Origin: Acidobacteriaceae bacterium
GTDB taxonomy: Bacteria; Acidobacteriota; Terriglobia; Terriglobales; Acidobacteriaceae
Length of the DNA stretch: 64,000 nt
Assembly: GCA_003156805.1 (NCBI GenBank)
Contig: PMHV01000017.1
Location: forward strand, 38,689 to 102,688
Direction: 5' to 3'
This document shows positions 27,044 through 36,528 of this stretch, piece by piece; the first letter of the stretch is position 1, and the number at the start of each line of letters is the position of its first letter. The position numbers were made by a program, and so were the translations under genes. A model generated the notes under the pieces. The model saw only the letters and a list, made by a program, of their open reading frames with translations. It was not told where the DNA came from and did no database searches.

Positions 27044-30028
27044 TCAGTTGTGCGTTGTTTTTCCACGCTTGACGGGATTCGGAATGCGCTTTTCTTGGGC
27101 CGGGCATAATCCACGGAATGCACAGAAATTGCAGTGGTAGTTCACGTTCGGCTCAAAGTTTCCCTCCGCGATGCCGCGCGCCGCAGATTCCACTCGCTTC
27201 CGCGCCTCGGCCAGTTGAAACTCGGTGCGTTTCGTGAACACGGGCACGTTCTCTTCCAGGTTGTGAAATGCCAGCGCCCCCACGCGATATCCCCACTTCT
27301 CCAGCGCCGCTATCGCATAAATAGAAAGCTGCAGGCTTTCGTCGGCGTCTTCCTGGGATCTCGCCTTGCCGGTCTTGTAGTCGACGATCACAACGCTGCC
27401 GTCGGCGGCGCGGTCAATTCGGTCGATTCGCCCGGACACTTTGGTGCCGGCAATCTGCACGTCAAACCATTCCTCGGTGTGCAAAACCTCTGGCACCGGA
27501 ACTGAGCGCACCGCAGCCAGGAAGTCCTGCAACTGAGCGAGGCCTTGCTCCTCATACAACTCGAACTGATAGCGATCCTGAATCCCTGCCGCGCCCAGGT
27601 CTGCGCGAAATAATTCCAGTAACTCAGCATCGGTTTTCGGCCGCCCCTGCCGTACTGAGTCGTAATACGTGCGCAGCACGCGGTGCATGGCGGCGCCGTA
27701 CTGCATCGCTGCAGGAACTTCGCGTGACATCTTCCACTCGCGTTCGAGCTTGAATTGCAAAGGGCAGCGCTCATAGGTATCGACCGCGGACGCGCTCAAA
27801 CGCGCACTCAATCCCTCGACTGGCGGAAGCGCGAGCCACTCGGCCGTGCGGGATTCCGGCGGATGCGCCGGATCGGCTGCGGCTGCAAGCTCGATGAGTT
27901 CGGGCTGCGAGGGAAGCGCCAGCCGCGACCTCAACCAAGGCTGCAGGCTGGAATCCTTCATCAGTTCGCGCATCAGGCCGGGCGGCGTTTTGTCCTTGCC
28001 TATTCCCTGCTTGCCATAGAGATGGAGTGAATCTTTGGCGCGGGTCATGGCCACGTAGAAAAGCCGGCGCTCCTCCTGTTCATACAAGGTCTTGTCGTCA
28101 ATGGCCGCCGCGGAGTCGGGATCGCGCAACTCCATGGGAAATTCCACAAGTGTCTCTCGATAACCAACCGGGAAGGAACCGCTGGTCGCGCGCAAGATGA
28201 AAACATGATCAAACTCGAGCCCCTTGGCCGTGTGTACCGTCATCAAGCGGACCGCGTCTTGACTCTCGCCGGCAGTCATCGGAATCACACCCCCCGCTTC
28301 GCGAAAATAGCCGAGGTATTCAACCAACTCGTTCATCTCGCCGGTCCGGGTGATGGCTTTATCTTTGTCCGCCCATTCGCCCACAAACTTCAGAGCGGCC
28401 CGCACAATGGCCGAGGTTGTGTCGAGCGCAAACTCTTTGGCGATGGTCTCCAGGGCTTTGCGCCCTTTGGCCTTCTTTCTGTCGATCTCTTCTCGCGCCT
28501 TGATCACAGTCTGGAGAACTTCGTGGCCACCATCGACGCCGTCAAGCACCGAGGCGAGAGGAATAACCTGGCCGTCTCGTGAATCCTTCGCAATGGTGCG
28601 GAGCGCCGTGCGAAGCTGCTCGCCGTCTACGTTGAAGTTTGGTAACGCAGCCGCCCGAAACAGGCTCGCATCGTCGCCCATGTCCACCACTACGGCAAGG
28701 CACGCGAACAAGTCGCGCACCTCCGGGGTGTCGCTCACATCCATGCTCTCGATCGAGAAGGGGATTTTTTCTTTCGCCAGTTCCTGGACCACATCGTCCC
28801 GATGACCATGCAAGCGATAGAGAATGCCAAAATCTTTCCACTTGCAGCGCAAGCGGCGACGCACCTCCTCAATCGCACGGACCACGTCAGGACCCTCGGC
28901 ATCTTTCTTGGCGAAGGAAACCGCTTCCACCGGAAAATTCGGAAGAGCGGTTCCCTGCTTCGCCGCGTCCTCTTCCCGCGCGGACTGCAAGGGAGTACGC
29001 CGGTAGGCAATCGGGCCGTCTGGGCTTGGAGCAAAAACCGGCGGATTCTTATCGATCAAGGCGAAAGCATTGCGCAGAATCGGCGTTGTGGAGCGGCGGT
29101 TCCTGCCCAGCACCACCAACTTCGCCGACGGAAAATAGCGATGAAATAATTGAAACGCGGCGCTTGACGCGCCTCGAAAACGGTAAATCGCCTGATCGGG
29201 ATCGCCGACGGCGAAGATGTTGCACCTGCTGCCCGCGAGCGAGGCGAGGACCTTGATTTGAGCGAAGTTGGCATCCTGGAATTCATCTACCAGAACGAAA
29301 CGCGCAGCGGCATGCTCTGCCGCCAATAGATTCTCGTCGGTTGCGAGCACATCGTTTGCGTGCGTGATCATGTGACTGAACGTGCCCAGGTTCTCTTCCG
29401 GGAGCCAGCGCTCCGTAGTGGCGAACACGCGAGCGATTTCGCGGCAGCGGCCGATCACTTCAGAATCGTTCAATTGTTCTTTCGATTTCGCAACCCGCGG
29501 AACGGGAAGTTCACCGCGTTCCAGACGATCCACGTAATCAGCGTACTTTTCCGGCGTCACCAGTTCGTCGTGGCAGCGGCTAAAAAATTCGAGCAGGTCG
29601 TCGAGAAACTGGCCCACGTTGGCGGCGCGGACAAAATACTCCAGGCGCAGCTCGCGCATGCGCTTGCGCAGATAAATCCAAAGATCTTTTTCGTCGAGCA
29701 CGCCGAATTTCCTGCCGTGCCGGCCCAGAAGCTCGAAACAATAATCATGAAAAGTGGCTGCGCGCACCACTTTGCCGCCCAGCAACTGACGCACTCGATC
29801 GCGCATTTCAGTGGCAGCGTTCTTCGTATAAGTGAGGGCGAGAATCTCATCGGGCCGGGCGTGGTTTTCGGAAACAAGGCGGGCGATGCGGTGCGTCAGA
29901 ACTGACGTCTTCCCCGTGCCTGCGCCCGCCACCACCAGCACCGGCCCATGCACGTGCTCAATGGCTTCGCGCTGGCGATCATCGGGAATAAATAGAGCGC
30001 GACGGGACTGCGGCTTGGGGACGGCCAT
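27044..30028 (-). CDS. UvrD-family helicase fused to PD-(D/E)XK nuclease with Fe-S staple
   Basis: A 994-residue superfamily 1 helicase-nuclease of the AddAB/AdnAB type. It has Walker A VVAGAGTGKTSVLTHRIA, motif Ia ILALTYTKNAATEM, the DEFQD box, GDPDQAIYRFRGA and the late motif VRLMTVHTAKGLEFDHVFIL. The C-terminal nuclease reads GRIDRIDR then VIVDYKTG. A Cys in YERCPLQF together with C-x2-C-x5-C (HCNFCAFRGLC) at the end would hold a [4Fe-4S] cluster, as in AddB/AdnA nucleases. It probably processes double-strand breaks. No obvious second subunit is nearby, so it may act alone or with a distant partner. Its start is 59 bp from rsmE. Confidence 0.9.
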   Translation of the reverse strand: MAVPKPQSRRALFIPDDRQREAIEHVHGPVLVVAGAGTGKTSVLTHRIARLVSENHARPDEILALTYTKNAATEMRDRVRQLLGGKVVRAATFHDYCFELLGRHGRKFGVLDEKDLWIYLRKRMRELRLEYFVRAANVGQFLDDLLEFFSRCHDELVTPEKYADYVDRLERGELPVPRVAKSKEQLNDSEVIGRCREIARVFATTERWLPEENLGTFSHMITHANDVLATDENLLAAEHAAARFVLVDEFQDANFAQIKVLASLAGSRCNIFAVGDPDQAIYRFRGASSAAFQLFHRYFPSAKLVVLGRNRRSTTPILRNAFALIDKNPPVFAPSPDGPIAYRRTPLQSAREEDAAKQGTALPNFPVEAVSFAKKDAEGPDVVRAIEEVRRRLRCKWKDFGILYRLHGHRDDVVQELAKEKIPFSIESMDVSDTPEVRDLFACLAVVVDMGDDASLFRAAALPNFNVDGEQLRTALRTIAKDSRDGQVIPLASVLDGVDGGHEVLQTVIKAREEIDRKKAKGRKALETIAKEFALDTTSAIVRAALKFVGEWADKDKAITRTGEMNELVEYLGYFREAGGVIPMTAGESQDAVRLMTVHTAKGLEFDHVFILRATSGSFPVGYRETLVEFPMELRDPDSAAAIDDKTLYEQEERRLFYVAMTRAKDSLHLYGKQGIGKDKTPPGLMRELMKDSSLQPWLRSRLALPSQPELIELAAAADPAHPPESRTAEWLALPPVEGLSARLSASAVDTYERCPLQFKLEREWKMSREVPAAMQYGAAMHRVLRTYYDSVRQGRPKTDAELLELFRADLGAAGIQDRYQFELYEEQGLAQLQDFLAAVRSVPVPEVLHTEEWFDVQIAGTKVSGRIDRIDRAADGSVVIVDYKTGKARSQEDADESLQLSIYAIAALEKWGYRVGALAFHNLEENVPVFTKRTEFQLAEARKRVESAARGIAEGNFEPNVNYHCNFCAFRGLCPAQEKRIPNPVKRGKTTHN

Positions 30029-30087
30029 CGCGGCTCAGAATACCACTCCGCCGAACTGCGTGCGCCGGAGCCGGAAACTCTCAGGAA

Positions 30088-30825
30088 CTAACCTAGCAGC
30101 GAAGCCACCACCGCGGTGGCTGCGATCGCAGCGGTCTCGGCGCGCAGGATTGTGCCGCCGAGCGACGCAGAAATCCATCCGGATTGCTGGAACATTTGCA
30201 ATTCGTCTTCAGTCCAGCCGCCCTCAGGACCAATTGCCAGCGCGATCTCGCTCCTACCAGTCGCGGAGTCGAGAACATCTCGCAAGCGAGTCTGTGATTC
30301 CGATTCCGTCAACACTACGCGCAAACCCTCCGCCAGGCTCAAGGCCTGCGAAAGCTTCATGGGAGCCGGGATTTCCGGCAAGGCCACGCGGCGCGACTGC
30401 TCGGCGGCCTGGCGGCAGATTCGCCGCCAGCGATCGGCTCGGGCCACCGAGGCTGCCGCCAAATGCGCATCGGTGCGCCGCGCAATCACTGGCACAATTC
30501 GTGAAACCCCGAGTTCAGTGCATTTCTCAATCGCCCACTCCATGCGGTCGAACTTGAAGACGGCAAGAGCCAGAGTGATATCGACTCGGACCGCGTCCGG
30601 CACTTCTTCTCCCAGGTCAAACTCAACACGACCGTCAGCGATGGAGGTAACACGGCCGCGCCGGACCTTGGAACTGGCGGGGGAATCGATTGCGGAATCC
30701 GCGACGATGTCGAACTCCTGGCCTACGCGAGCGCGCAGCACGCGCACCAGGTGGGCTGCATGTTCGCCGGTGAGTGCGGCGCGATTCCCTGAAAGTTCGT
30801 CGGCGATCCAGCGTCGGCGTGTCAT
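30088..30825 (-). CDS. rsmE: 16S rRNA m3U1498 methyltransferase
   Basis: A 245-residue SPOUT-class methyltransferase that methylates N3 of U1498 in 16S rRNA using S-adenosylmethionine. It has an N-terminal PUA-like part (LTGEHAAHLVRVLRARVGQ) and the knot signatures LAIGPEGGWTEDEL and LGGTILRAETAAIAA. Length is normal. It lies between dnaJ and the helicase gene on the same strand; dnaJ-rsmE linkage is common in bacteria. Confidence 0.94.
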   Translation of the reverse strand: MTRRRWIADELSGNRAALTGEHAAHLVRVLRARVGQEFDIVADSAIDSPASSKVRRGRVTSIADGRVEFDLGEEVPDAVRVDITLALAVFKFDRMEWAIEKCTELGVSRIVPVIARRTDAHLAAASVARADRWRRICRQAAEQSRRVALPEIPAPMKLSQALSLAEGLRVVLTESESQTRLRDVLDSATGRSEIALAIGPEGGWTEDELQMFQQSGWISASLGGTILRAETAAIAATAVVASLLG

Positions 30826-30922
30826 GATTGTTTATTACCGAGTACCGCGTGGCGAGTATCGGGTAAGCAGAATAGCGAAGAAAAAGAGCGGCAGAACTAG
30901 AATATGCGGACCGCTTCGCGGC

Positions 30923-32050
30923 CTAGCCGAAGATATCTTTCACCTTTCCCAGCAGCGACCGCATGAGTGGCTGGTTGCTTACCTTCGCCGTGGTCTCCAG
31001 TTCCTGCAGCAGCTCTTTTTGACGCTTGCTTAGCTTGGCTGGAATCTGCACCCTTAGCTCCACATACAGGTCGCCCTTGCCATGAGTGTTCAGGACCGGC
31101 ACTCCTTTGTTGCGAACGCGGAAAACGGTGCTGGGTTGGGTGCCTTCAGGAACCTTGAGCACGTGCTCGCCTTCCAGCGTAGGCACGCGAATCTCCGCGC
31201 CCATTGCCGCCTGCGTAACGGAAACGGGAACCACGCAATGCAAGTCATTGCCTTCGCGCTCAAAAAACGGATGCTCCTTCACATGCAGCACAACGTACAA
31301 GTCGCCTGCGGGACCGCCGAACGGTCCGGCCTCGCCGGCACCCGTAAAACGGATGCGCGTTCCATCCTCGACACCGGCGGGAACCTTTGCGTCCACGGTG
31401 CGCTGCCGCAACACGCGCCCTTCGCCTTTGCACTTCGGGCAAGGATCGGTAATCACGCTGCCCGCTCCCTGGCACGCGGGGCAAGTCCGCGCAATGCTGA
31501 AGAAACCTTGCTGATAGCGTACCTGCCCATTTCCGTTACACGAGCGGCAGGTGGTGGGACCCTTACCTGTTGCCGCGCCCGAGCCTCGACAGTCCTCGCA
31601 AGCTTCGTGTCGGCGAACCGTAACCCGAGTTTCCGTGCCGAACACGGCCTCTTCGAACTCAATGGTCAAGTCCTCGCGCAAATCCGCACCGCGCTGCACG
31701 CGGCTGCGGCGCCGGCCGCCGCCTCCGAACACATCGAAGCCAAGGAATTCGCCGAAAATATCGTTGAAGTCCTGGAATACGGACGAGTCGAAACCTACGC
31801 CCGCCCCGCCCGCGTTGCCCACTCCAGCGTGGCCGTAGCGGTCGTAGACGGAGCGCTTTTGCGAATCCGCTAGAATCGCATACGCCTCGGTTACTTCCTT
31901 GAATTTTTCTTCGGCATCGGGATTGTTTGGGTTGCGGTCGGGATGCAACTGCAGCGCCAGCTTGCGGTAAGCGCTCTTCAGTTCCTGCTCGTTGCAAGTG
32001 CGGGTCACACCCAGCACTTCGTAATAATCGCGTTTTGCGTTCGTAGTCAG
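30923..32050 (-). CDS. dnaJ: Chaperone DnaJ, apparent CTG start
   Basis: A 375-residue Hsp40 co-chaperone that stimulates DnaK. The J-domain contains the HPD motif (LQLHPDRNPNNP), followed by a Gly/Phe-type region, the zinc domain with four CxxCxGxG-type repeats (CEDCRGSGAATGKG, CRSCNGNGQ, CPACQGAGS, CPKCKGEGR), and C-terminal substrate-binding domains. The conserved DYYEVLGV segment lies upstream of the first GTG, and no ATG, GTG or TTG precedes it in frame. CTG at 32050 gives TTNAKRDYYEVLGV and follows GGAAGG by about eight bases, so CTG (or the adjacent ATT) probably initiates. Third in hrcA-grpE-dnaJ. Confidence 0.92.
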   Translation of the reverse strand: MTTNAKRDYYEVLGVTRTCNEQELKSAYRKLALQLHPDRNPNNPDAEEKFKEVTEAYAILADSQKRSVYDRYGHAGVGNAGGAGVGFDSSVFQDFNDIFGEFLGFDVFGGGGRRRSRVQRGADLREDLTIEFEEAVFGTETRVTVRRHEACEDCRGSGAATGKGPTTCRSCNGNGQVRYQQGFFSIARTCPACQGAGSVITDPCPKCKGEGRVLRQRTVDAKVPAGVEDGTRIRFTGAGEAGPFGGPAGDLYVVLHVKEHPFFEREGNDLHCVVPVSVTQAAMGAEIRVPTLEGEHVLKVPEGTQPSTVFRVRNKGVPVLNTHGKGDLYVELRVQIPAKLSKRQKELLQELETTAKVSNQPLMRSLLGKVKDIFG

Positions 32051-32090
32051 AATGAAGCCTTCCGTGAAAAGGAAACTATAAGAGCGGAAC

Positions 32091-32687
32091 TCACTTGCCG
32101 GAGTTCTTGGCCACCTTCACCATCGCCGGCCGCAGCAGCCGGTCCTTGAACTGGTAGCCGCGCTGCAGCTCCTCCAGCACCTGGTGATCGGGGATCGTAT
32201 CGGTTTCCACCATCTCGACGGCCTCGTGGAGATGAGGATCAAAAAGTTCGCCTGCGGCCGCGACCGCGCGCACTCCCAGCTTGGCCAGCGCATCCTGAAG
32301 CTGCTTGTAAATCAACTCGACTCCGGTGCGCAGCTCTGCCGCTTCCGGCTTCGTCTGCAATGCGCGCTCGAAACTATCCAGCACCGGCAACAAGGGCCGG
32401 ATCGCATCGGCTGCGGCATAGTCGCGAAAATCCTGCTGTTCTTTACCGGCGCGCCGCCGCGCGTTTTCGAACTCTGCCTGGGCGCGGGCAAGACGGTCGA
32501 GCAGCGAGTCGCGTTCCGCCTTCACCTTCTGCAATTCTGACTCCAAGGCAGAACCGTCGCCAACCGTCGCCGGATCACCCTGCTCTCCCCCGACAGACGC
32601 CGATCGGTCGCCGTCTCCCGCGGGCAGTTCATGCTCCAAATCCAATCCCGCCACCCTTGCTTCCGATTTTCCGTTTGCTTTTGCCAT
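32091..32687 (-). CDS. grpE: Nucleotide exchange factor GrpE
   Basis: A 198-residue DnaK nucleotide exchange factor. A disordered acidic N-terminus is followed by the long coiled coil (LESELQKVKAERDSLLDRLA, then FENARRRAGKEQQDF) and the beta domain with FDPHLHEAVEM and the terminal YQFKDRLLRPAMVKVAK, the GrpE signature. Its ATG is 14 bp after the hrcA stop and its stop is 40 bp before the presumed dnaJ start. Confidence 0.96.
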   Translation of the reverse strand: MAKANGKSEARVAGLDLEHELPAGDGDRSASVGGEQGDPATVGDGSALESELQKVKAERDSLLDRLARAQAEFENARRRAGKEQQDFRDYAAADAIRPLLPVLDSFERALQTKPEAAELRTGVELIYKQLQDALAKLGVRAVAAAGELFDPHLHEAVEMVETDTIPDHQVLEELQRGYQFKDRLLRPAMVKVAKNSGK

Positions 32688-32701
32688 AGAACTGCTTGTC
32701 T

Positions 32702-33742
32702 TTACTCCGATTCGTTTAAGATTTTGTCGAACAGGCGCGCGATGTAGGAGACTGCCGTAATGGTGTGCTGATAGTCCATGCGCGTAGGGCCGATCACCGC
32801 CAGCGATCCGACTACGTCGTTACCCGAGCGCGCCGGCGCTCCGATCAACACGAAATTCTGCATCGAAGGCAGCGTCTCGCTCAGCCCGATCACCACTCGC
32901 ACCGCTTCCTGTTTCACATCCAGATACGCTCCGAGGAGTTGCGCAATTTTTTCTTTCTCCTCCAGCGTCTTCAACATCTCCTGCAAGGCTTGCCGGTCCT
33001 GCTCGCCCGCGACCAGATTCGCCGCGCCATCTACGAACACCACTTGTGAGCTTTGCTCGGCAGCTAGCGCGCCCTGCTTGTAAAGTTGCTCGATCGAACG
33101 CATCAGCCGGTCGTACTCGCTGCGCTCCTGCTCGATTCGCCGCTCCAGTTCGCCGCGCATGGCTTCCATGGTCCAGCCCCGGAAGTTTTCGTTGATGTAG
33201 CGCGACGCCAGGTCGAGATCGGTCTGCGGCAGATCCAGCCGCAGTACACGGTCGCGCACCAGCCCCGACCGCGTCACTACCACTGCCAGCACTTTCTGAT
33301 CGCCCAGCCGCGAAAAGTACACATGCTCCAGCGCATTCCGAGCGCCGCTGGTGGCTACCGTGACGCCCACGTTACGCGAAATGAGCGATAACACCCGCGA
33401 GGTGCGCTCCATGAACTCCTGCACATCGCTGACTCCCGTCAGCGACCCGGAAATCATCGTCTCCTCTTGCGGAGCCAGGTGCGCCTGCCCGCTAATCTGC
33501 TCGACGTAATAACGGTACGCTTCCGCCGTGGGCACGCGTCCCGCCGAAGCGTGCGGCTGGTCGAGAAAGCCGGCATCGGAAAGATCTGCCATCACGTTGC
33601 GAATCGTCGCCGGACTCAGCCCCTCGCGGCTCGCCCGCGCCAGCGTGCGTGACCCGACCGGCTCGCCCGTGGAAATAAAGGTTTCCACGATCGCGGTCAG
33701 AATCTCGCGTTGCCGGTCGCCGATCTGTGGATCAGAGGGCAT
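32702..33742 (-). CDS. hrcA: Heat-shock repressor HrcA
   Basis: A 346-residue repressor of heat-shock operons that binds CIRCE operators. It has an N-terminal winged helix (DRQREILTAIVETFISTGEP, LSPATIRNVMADLSDAGFL, HASAGRVPTAEAYRYYV), followed by a GAF-like core and the C-terminal PTRMDYQHTITAVSYIARLF signature. First gene of hrcA-grpE-dnaJ. No clear CIRCE inverted repeat was seen in the roughly 80 bp upstream. Confidence 0.95.
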   Translation of the reverse strand: MPSDPQIGDRQREILTAIVETFISTGEPVGSRTLARASREGLSPATIRNVMADLSDAGFLDQPHASAGRVPTAEAYRYYVEQISGQAHLAPQEETMISGSLTGVSDVQEFMERTSRVLSLISRNVGVTVATSGARNALEHVYFSRLGDQKVLAVVVTRSGLVRDRVLRLDLPQTDLDLASRYINENFRGWTMEAMRGELERRIEQERSEYDRLMRSIEQLYKQGALAAEQSSQVVFVDGAANLVAGEQDRQALQEMLKTLEEKEKIAQLLGAYLDVKQEAVRVVIGLSETLPSMQNFVLIGAPARSGNDVVGSLAVIGPTRMDYQHTITAVSYIARLFDKILNESE

Positions 33743-34015
33743 TTAGGATTTCCGCTGGGCGTGCTTCGCTTTCAAGGCTTCATCTGAAGAATCGCACCAC
33801 CCACACCGCGAGCTAAGTATTTTAGATGCAGAAGCTTAGCCGAAAGATGCGAAACAGAATCGATCCCAGTCTGGATTCTAGGAACGCACCATTTGTCCTG
33901 TCAAGGTTGTCCTCATCAAGGATTGCCCGGGCCCCGCAGTGGACCAGCCCAGCCTTCCCCGACCTCGCTTTGGCATCGCTGTTGTGGCATAGTAGCTTAG
34001 CGTCACGAGTACTTC

Positions 34016-34117
34016 ATGATAGAGCAAGAAAAAGCCAATAGAACAAGAATTGTAGGCTACGCAATCGGTATAGTCGTTTTTGCCGTCGTTGCGGCGTGGA
34101 GATTCCTGACTCGTTAA
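34016..34117 (+). CDS. Possible 33-residue single-pass membrane protein
   Basis: An ATG-TAA ORF encoding a charged start (MIEQEKANRTR), a hydrophobic helix (IVGYAIGIVVFAVVAAW) and a basic end (RFLTR). No convincing ribosome site is visible. Apart from this, the 33743-34283 gap between hrcA and the flavoenzyme shows no recognisable feature. Confidence 0.3.
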   Translation: MIEQEKANRTRIVGYAIGIVVFAVVAAWRFLTR

Positions 34118-34283
34118 CGAGATTTTCTCCCCACCCACGAGAGAAAGCGGCCAAAGGACTTTGCTGCTGCCGTCCCTCGCAACCCCTGACCACCTCTTTG
34201 ATCGCTGTCAACTTCCGCGGCAAGGCAGTCTCCGGGTATCCTAACTTCCCTGAACCAACTCCGATAATCAACACGACTCATAA

Positions 34284-35420
34284 ATGAAATCCAAACCCCA
34301 TATTGCGGTCGTCGGCGCGGGCGCCTTCGGAGGCTGGACCGCTCTTCAACTCTTGCAACGGGGCGCGCGCGTCACCTTGCTTGACGCCTGGGGCCCGGGC
34401 AACTCGCGAGCCTCCTCAGGCGGCGAGACCCGTGTGATGCGCGGCGCCTACGGTCCCGACCAGACTTACACCGACATGGTCGTCCGGGCGCTCCAATTGT
34501 GGAAGAAGTTCGAGCGGGAGTCGAAGCGCACGTTTCTGCACCGCACCGGCGTGCTTTGGATGGCCGCCAGCCACGACGACAGTTTCGAGCGCGCCTCAGT
34601 CGAAACCCTCCGCCAAGCCGGAATCAAGTTTCGTGAACTTTCCCCACAACAAATGAAGAAGCGCTGGCCGCAAATCAACTTCGCGGACGTTCCCTGGGCC
34701 ATCTTCGAGCCCGAGTGCGGATACCTCGATGCGCGCGCCAGTTGCCAGGCGGTGGTGGATGCCTTCATCGCCCAACGCGGCAAATACCGGCAACTCGCAG
34801 TGCTGCGCGATGGTCTGGAAAGTGCGCCCCTGCGCAGGTTGACTCTCTCCGACGGCTCGAAACTCAAAGCCGACCATTACGTTTTTGCGTGCGGGCCGTG
34901 GCTCGGCAAATTATTTCCCAAAACCATCGGCGACCTGATTTCTCCGACCAAGCAAGACGTTTTCTTCTTCGGCGCACCCGCCGGAGACTCGCGCTTCGAC
35001 GACCGGCATCTTCCCGTTTGGGGCGACCACCGCGATCGGTTTTTCTACGGCATCCCGGGCCGCGACCGCCGCGGCTTTAAGGTCGCCGACGACACGCGCG
35101 GCCCAGCCTTTGATCCCACCAATGGCGAACGAGTGGTGAGTCCAGAAGCCGTGCAACTGGTTCGCGAATACCTTGCCTTCCGCTTCCCGGCATTGAAAGA
35201 CGCGCCGTTGATCGAGACCCGCGTCTGCCAGTACGAGCAAACTCCCGACAGCCACTTCATTGTGGATCGTCATCCAGGGATGGAAAACGTCTGGCTGTTA
35301 GGCGGCGGGTCGGGCCATGGATTCAAGCACGGGCCTGCGCTAGGCGAGATGATGGCGGAGTTGATCTTGAAAGAGCGCCAACCAGACGCCGTTTGGCGCT
35401 TGTCGAAGTTCTCCACGTAA
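34284..35420 (+). CDS. FAD-dependent oxidoreductase, sarcosine oxidase-like
   Basis: A 378-residue flavoenzyme of the DAO/monomeric sarcosine oxidase family. The Rossmann start IAVVGAGAFGGWTAL binds FAD. Then come SSGGETRVMRGAYG, typical of the monomeric sarcosine oxidase branch, and the C-terminal WLLGGGSGHGFKHGPALGEM. The Cys in TRVCQYEQTPDSHFIVD aligns with the residue that binds FAD covalently in monomeric sarcosine oxidase, so a covalent flavin is likely. It probably oxidises an N-methyl or secondary amino acid to an imine with O2; the substrate is not determined. Confidence 0.88.
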   Translation: MKSKPHIAVVGAGAFGGWTALQLLQRGARVTLLDAWGPGNSRASSGGETRVMRGAYGPDQTYTDMVVRALQLWKKFERESKRTFLHRTGVLWMAASHDDSFERASVETLRQAGIKFRELSPQQMKKRWPQINFADVPWAIFEPECGYLDARASCQAVVDAFIAQRGKYRQLAVLRDGLESAPLRRLTLSDGSKLKADHYVFACGPWLGKLFPKTIGDLISPTKQDVFFFGAPAGDSRFDDRHLPVWGDHRDRFFYGIPGRDRRGFKVADDTRGPAFDPTNGERVVSPEAVQLVREYLAFRFPALKDAPLIETRVCQYEQTPDSHFIVDRHPGMENVWLLGGGSGHGFKHGPALGEMMAELILKERQPDAVWRLSKFST

Positions 35421-35460
35421 GAACCGACTGATGAGCAACGCATACAGCCGGGGCGCCCCG

Positions 35461-35673
35461 CTACTTGGGCTTATCTGGCCAAAACCCAGTATCCTCGGTG
35501 AGGTCGAAAGCTAACCAGACAAATAGCAAGACCAGCAAGACAGCGATGGAAACGACGAACAGGACGACTCCAGTAGTGCCGCTAAGTCTGTTATCAAGGA
35601 CGAAAACTGCGGCCGCCGCTGTGGCAACCACCTCTACAACCCCGCGAAGAATTCGTTTTCCCGTGGGCAGCAT
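35461..35673 (-). CDS. Small two-helix membrane protein
   Basis: A 70-residue protein with two hydrophobic helices (VVEVVATAAAAVFVLDN; GVVLFVVSIAVLLVLLFVWL) and a polar acidic end (DLTEDTGFWPDKPK). It starts 15 bp downstream of the mrp stop on the same strand, so it is probably co-transcribed. No family was recognised. Confidence 0.6.
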   Translation of the reverse strand: MLPTGKRILRGVVEVVATAAAAVFVLDNRLSGTTGVVLFVVSIAVLLVLLFVWLAFDLTEDTGFWPDKPK

Positions 35674-35688
35674 CGTAAAGGTTCCATC

Positions 35689-36528
35689 TCACTGAATCTG
35701 AATCACGCTAGCCGCTTCACTCGCTTTAATCTCACTCACCCGCGCAACCACCCGCCGCGCGAACTCGAAGATCGACTTGGCGTGGGGCGAATTCTCGCCC
35801 TCGAGCACGATCGGCTTGCCGCCGTCTCCCGACTTACGCACTTCGGGATCAAGTTCAATGCTTCCCAGAAATGACACGCCGAAATGCTGCGCCATCTTCT
35901 CTGCACCGCCGCGCGAGAAAATATCGATCTCGTGATTGCAGTGCGGGCAAGTGAAATAACTCATGTTCTCGACCACGCCGACCAGGTCCACCTTCATCTG
36001 GCGAAACATTTCAATCGCCTTGCGCGCGTCTTGCAAGGAAACGTCTGAGGGCGTCGAAACCACTACCGCGCCTGTCAGCGGCACCGACTGCACCAGCGAC
36101 AATGCGATATCGCCCGTCCCCGGCGGCAAGTCCACCACCATGTAGTCGAGATGTCCCCACTCCACCAATCCCAGAAACTGCTTCAATATCTGGTGCAGCA
36201 TGGGCCCGCGCCAAATGATGGGCTTGTCCCCGGGGTTGAGGAAGCCCACGGAAATCACCTTCAGCCCAAATGCCTCCAGCGGTTCAATGCGGTTCTCGCC
36301 CACCATTTTGGGTTGTCCACTCACGCCCAGCATCAGCGGAACATTGGGGCCGTAAACATCGGCGTCGAGCAGGCCCACCTTGTGCCCCATCTTCGCCAGA
36401 GCTACGGCAAGATTCACCGCCAGCGTGGTCTTTCCCACACCGCCCTTGCCTGAACCCACGGCAATGATGGCATCGACGCCGGGCAACGGCTGCGGCCCTT
36501 GCGCGGGCTGGCCGGGATGAGCAGGCAT
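35689..36528 (-). CDS. mrp: Fe-S cluster carrier ATPase (Mrp/ApbC/NBP35)
   Basis: A 279-residue P-loop ATPase that carries Fe-S clusters to target apoproteins. The deviant Walker A reads VGSGKGGVGKTTLAVNLA. LLDADVYGPNVPLMLG and VDLPPGTGDIALSLVQ follow, and the cluster-binding pair is CPHC in YFTCPHCNHEIDIFSRGG. It lacks the N-terminal DUF59 domain found in many homologues. ATG 36528 is chosen over an in-frame TTG nine codons earlier. Confidence 0.93.
   Translation of the reverse strand: MPAHPGQPAQGPQPLPGVDAIIAVGSGKGGVGKTTLAVNLAVALAKMGHKVGLLDADVYGPNVPLMLGVSGQPKMVGENRIEPLEAFGLKVISVGFLNPGDKPIIWRGPMLHQILKQFLGLVEWGHLDYMVVDLPPGTGDIALSLVQSVPLTGAVVVSTPSDVSLQDARKAIEMFRQMKVDLVGVVENMSYFTCPHCNHEIDIFSRGGAEKMAQHFGVSFLGSIELDPEVRKSGDGGKPIVLEGENSPHAKSIFEFARRVVARVSEIKASEAASVIQIQ

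Noticed and set aside
33743..33825. CIRCE operator upstream of hrcA
   Set aside because: No TTAGCACTC-N9-GAGTGCTAA-like inverted repeat could be found.
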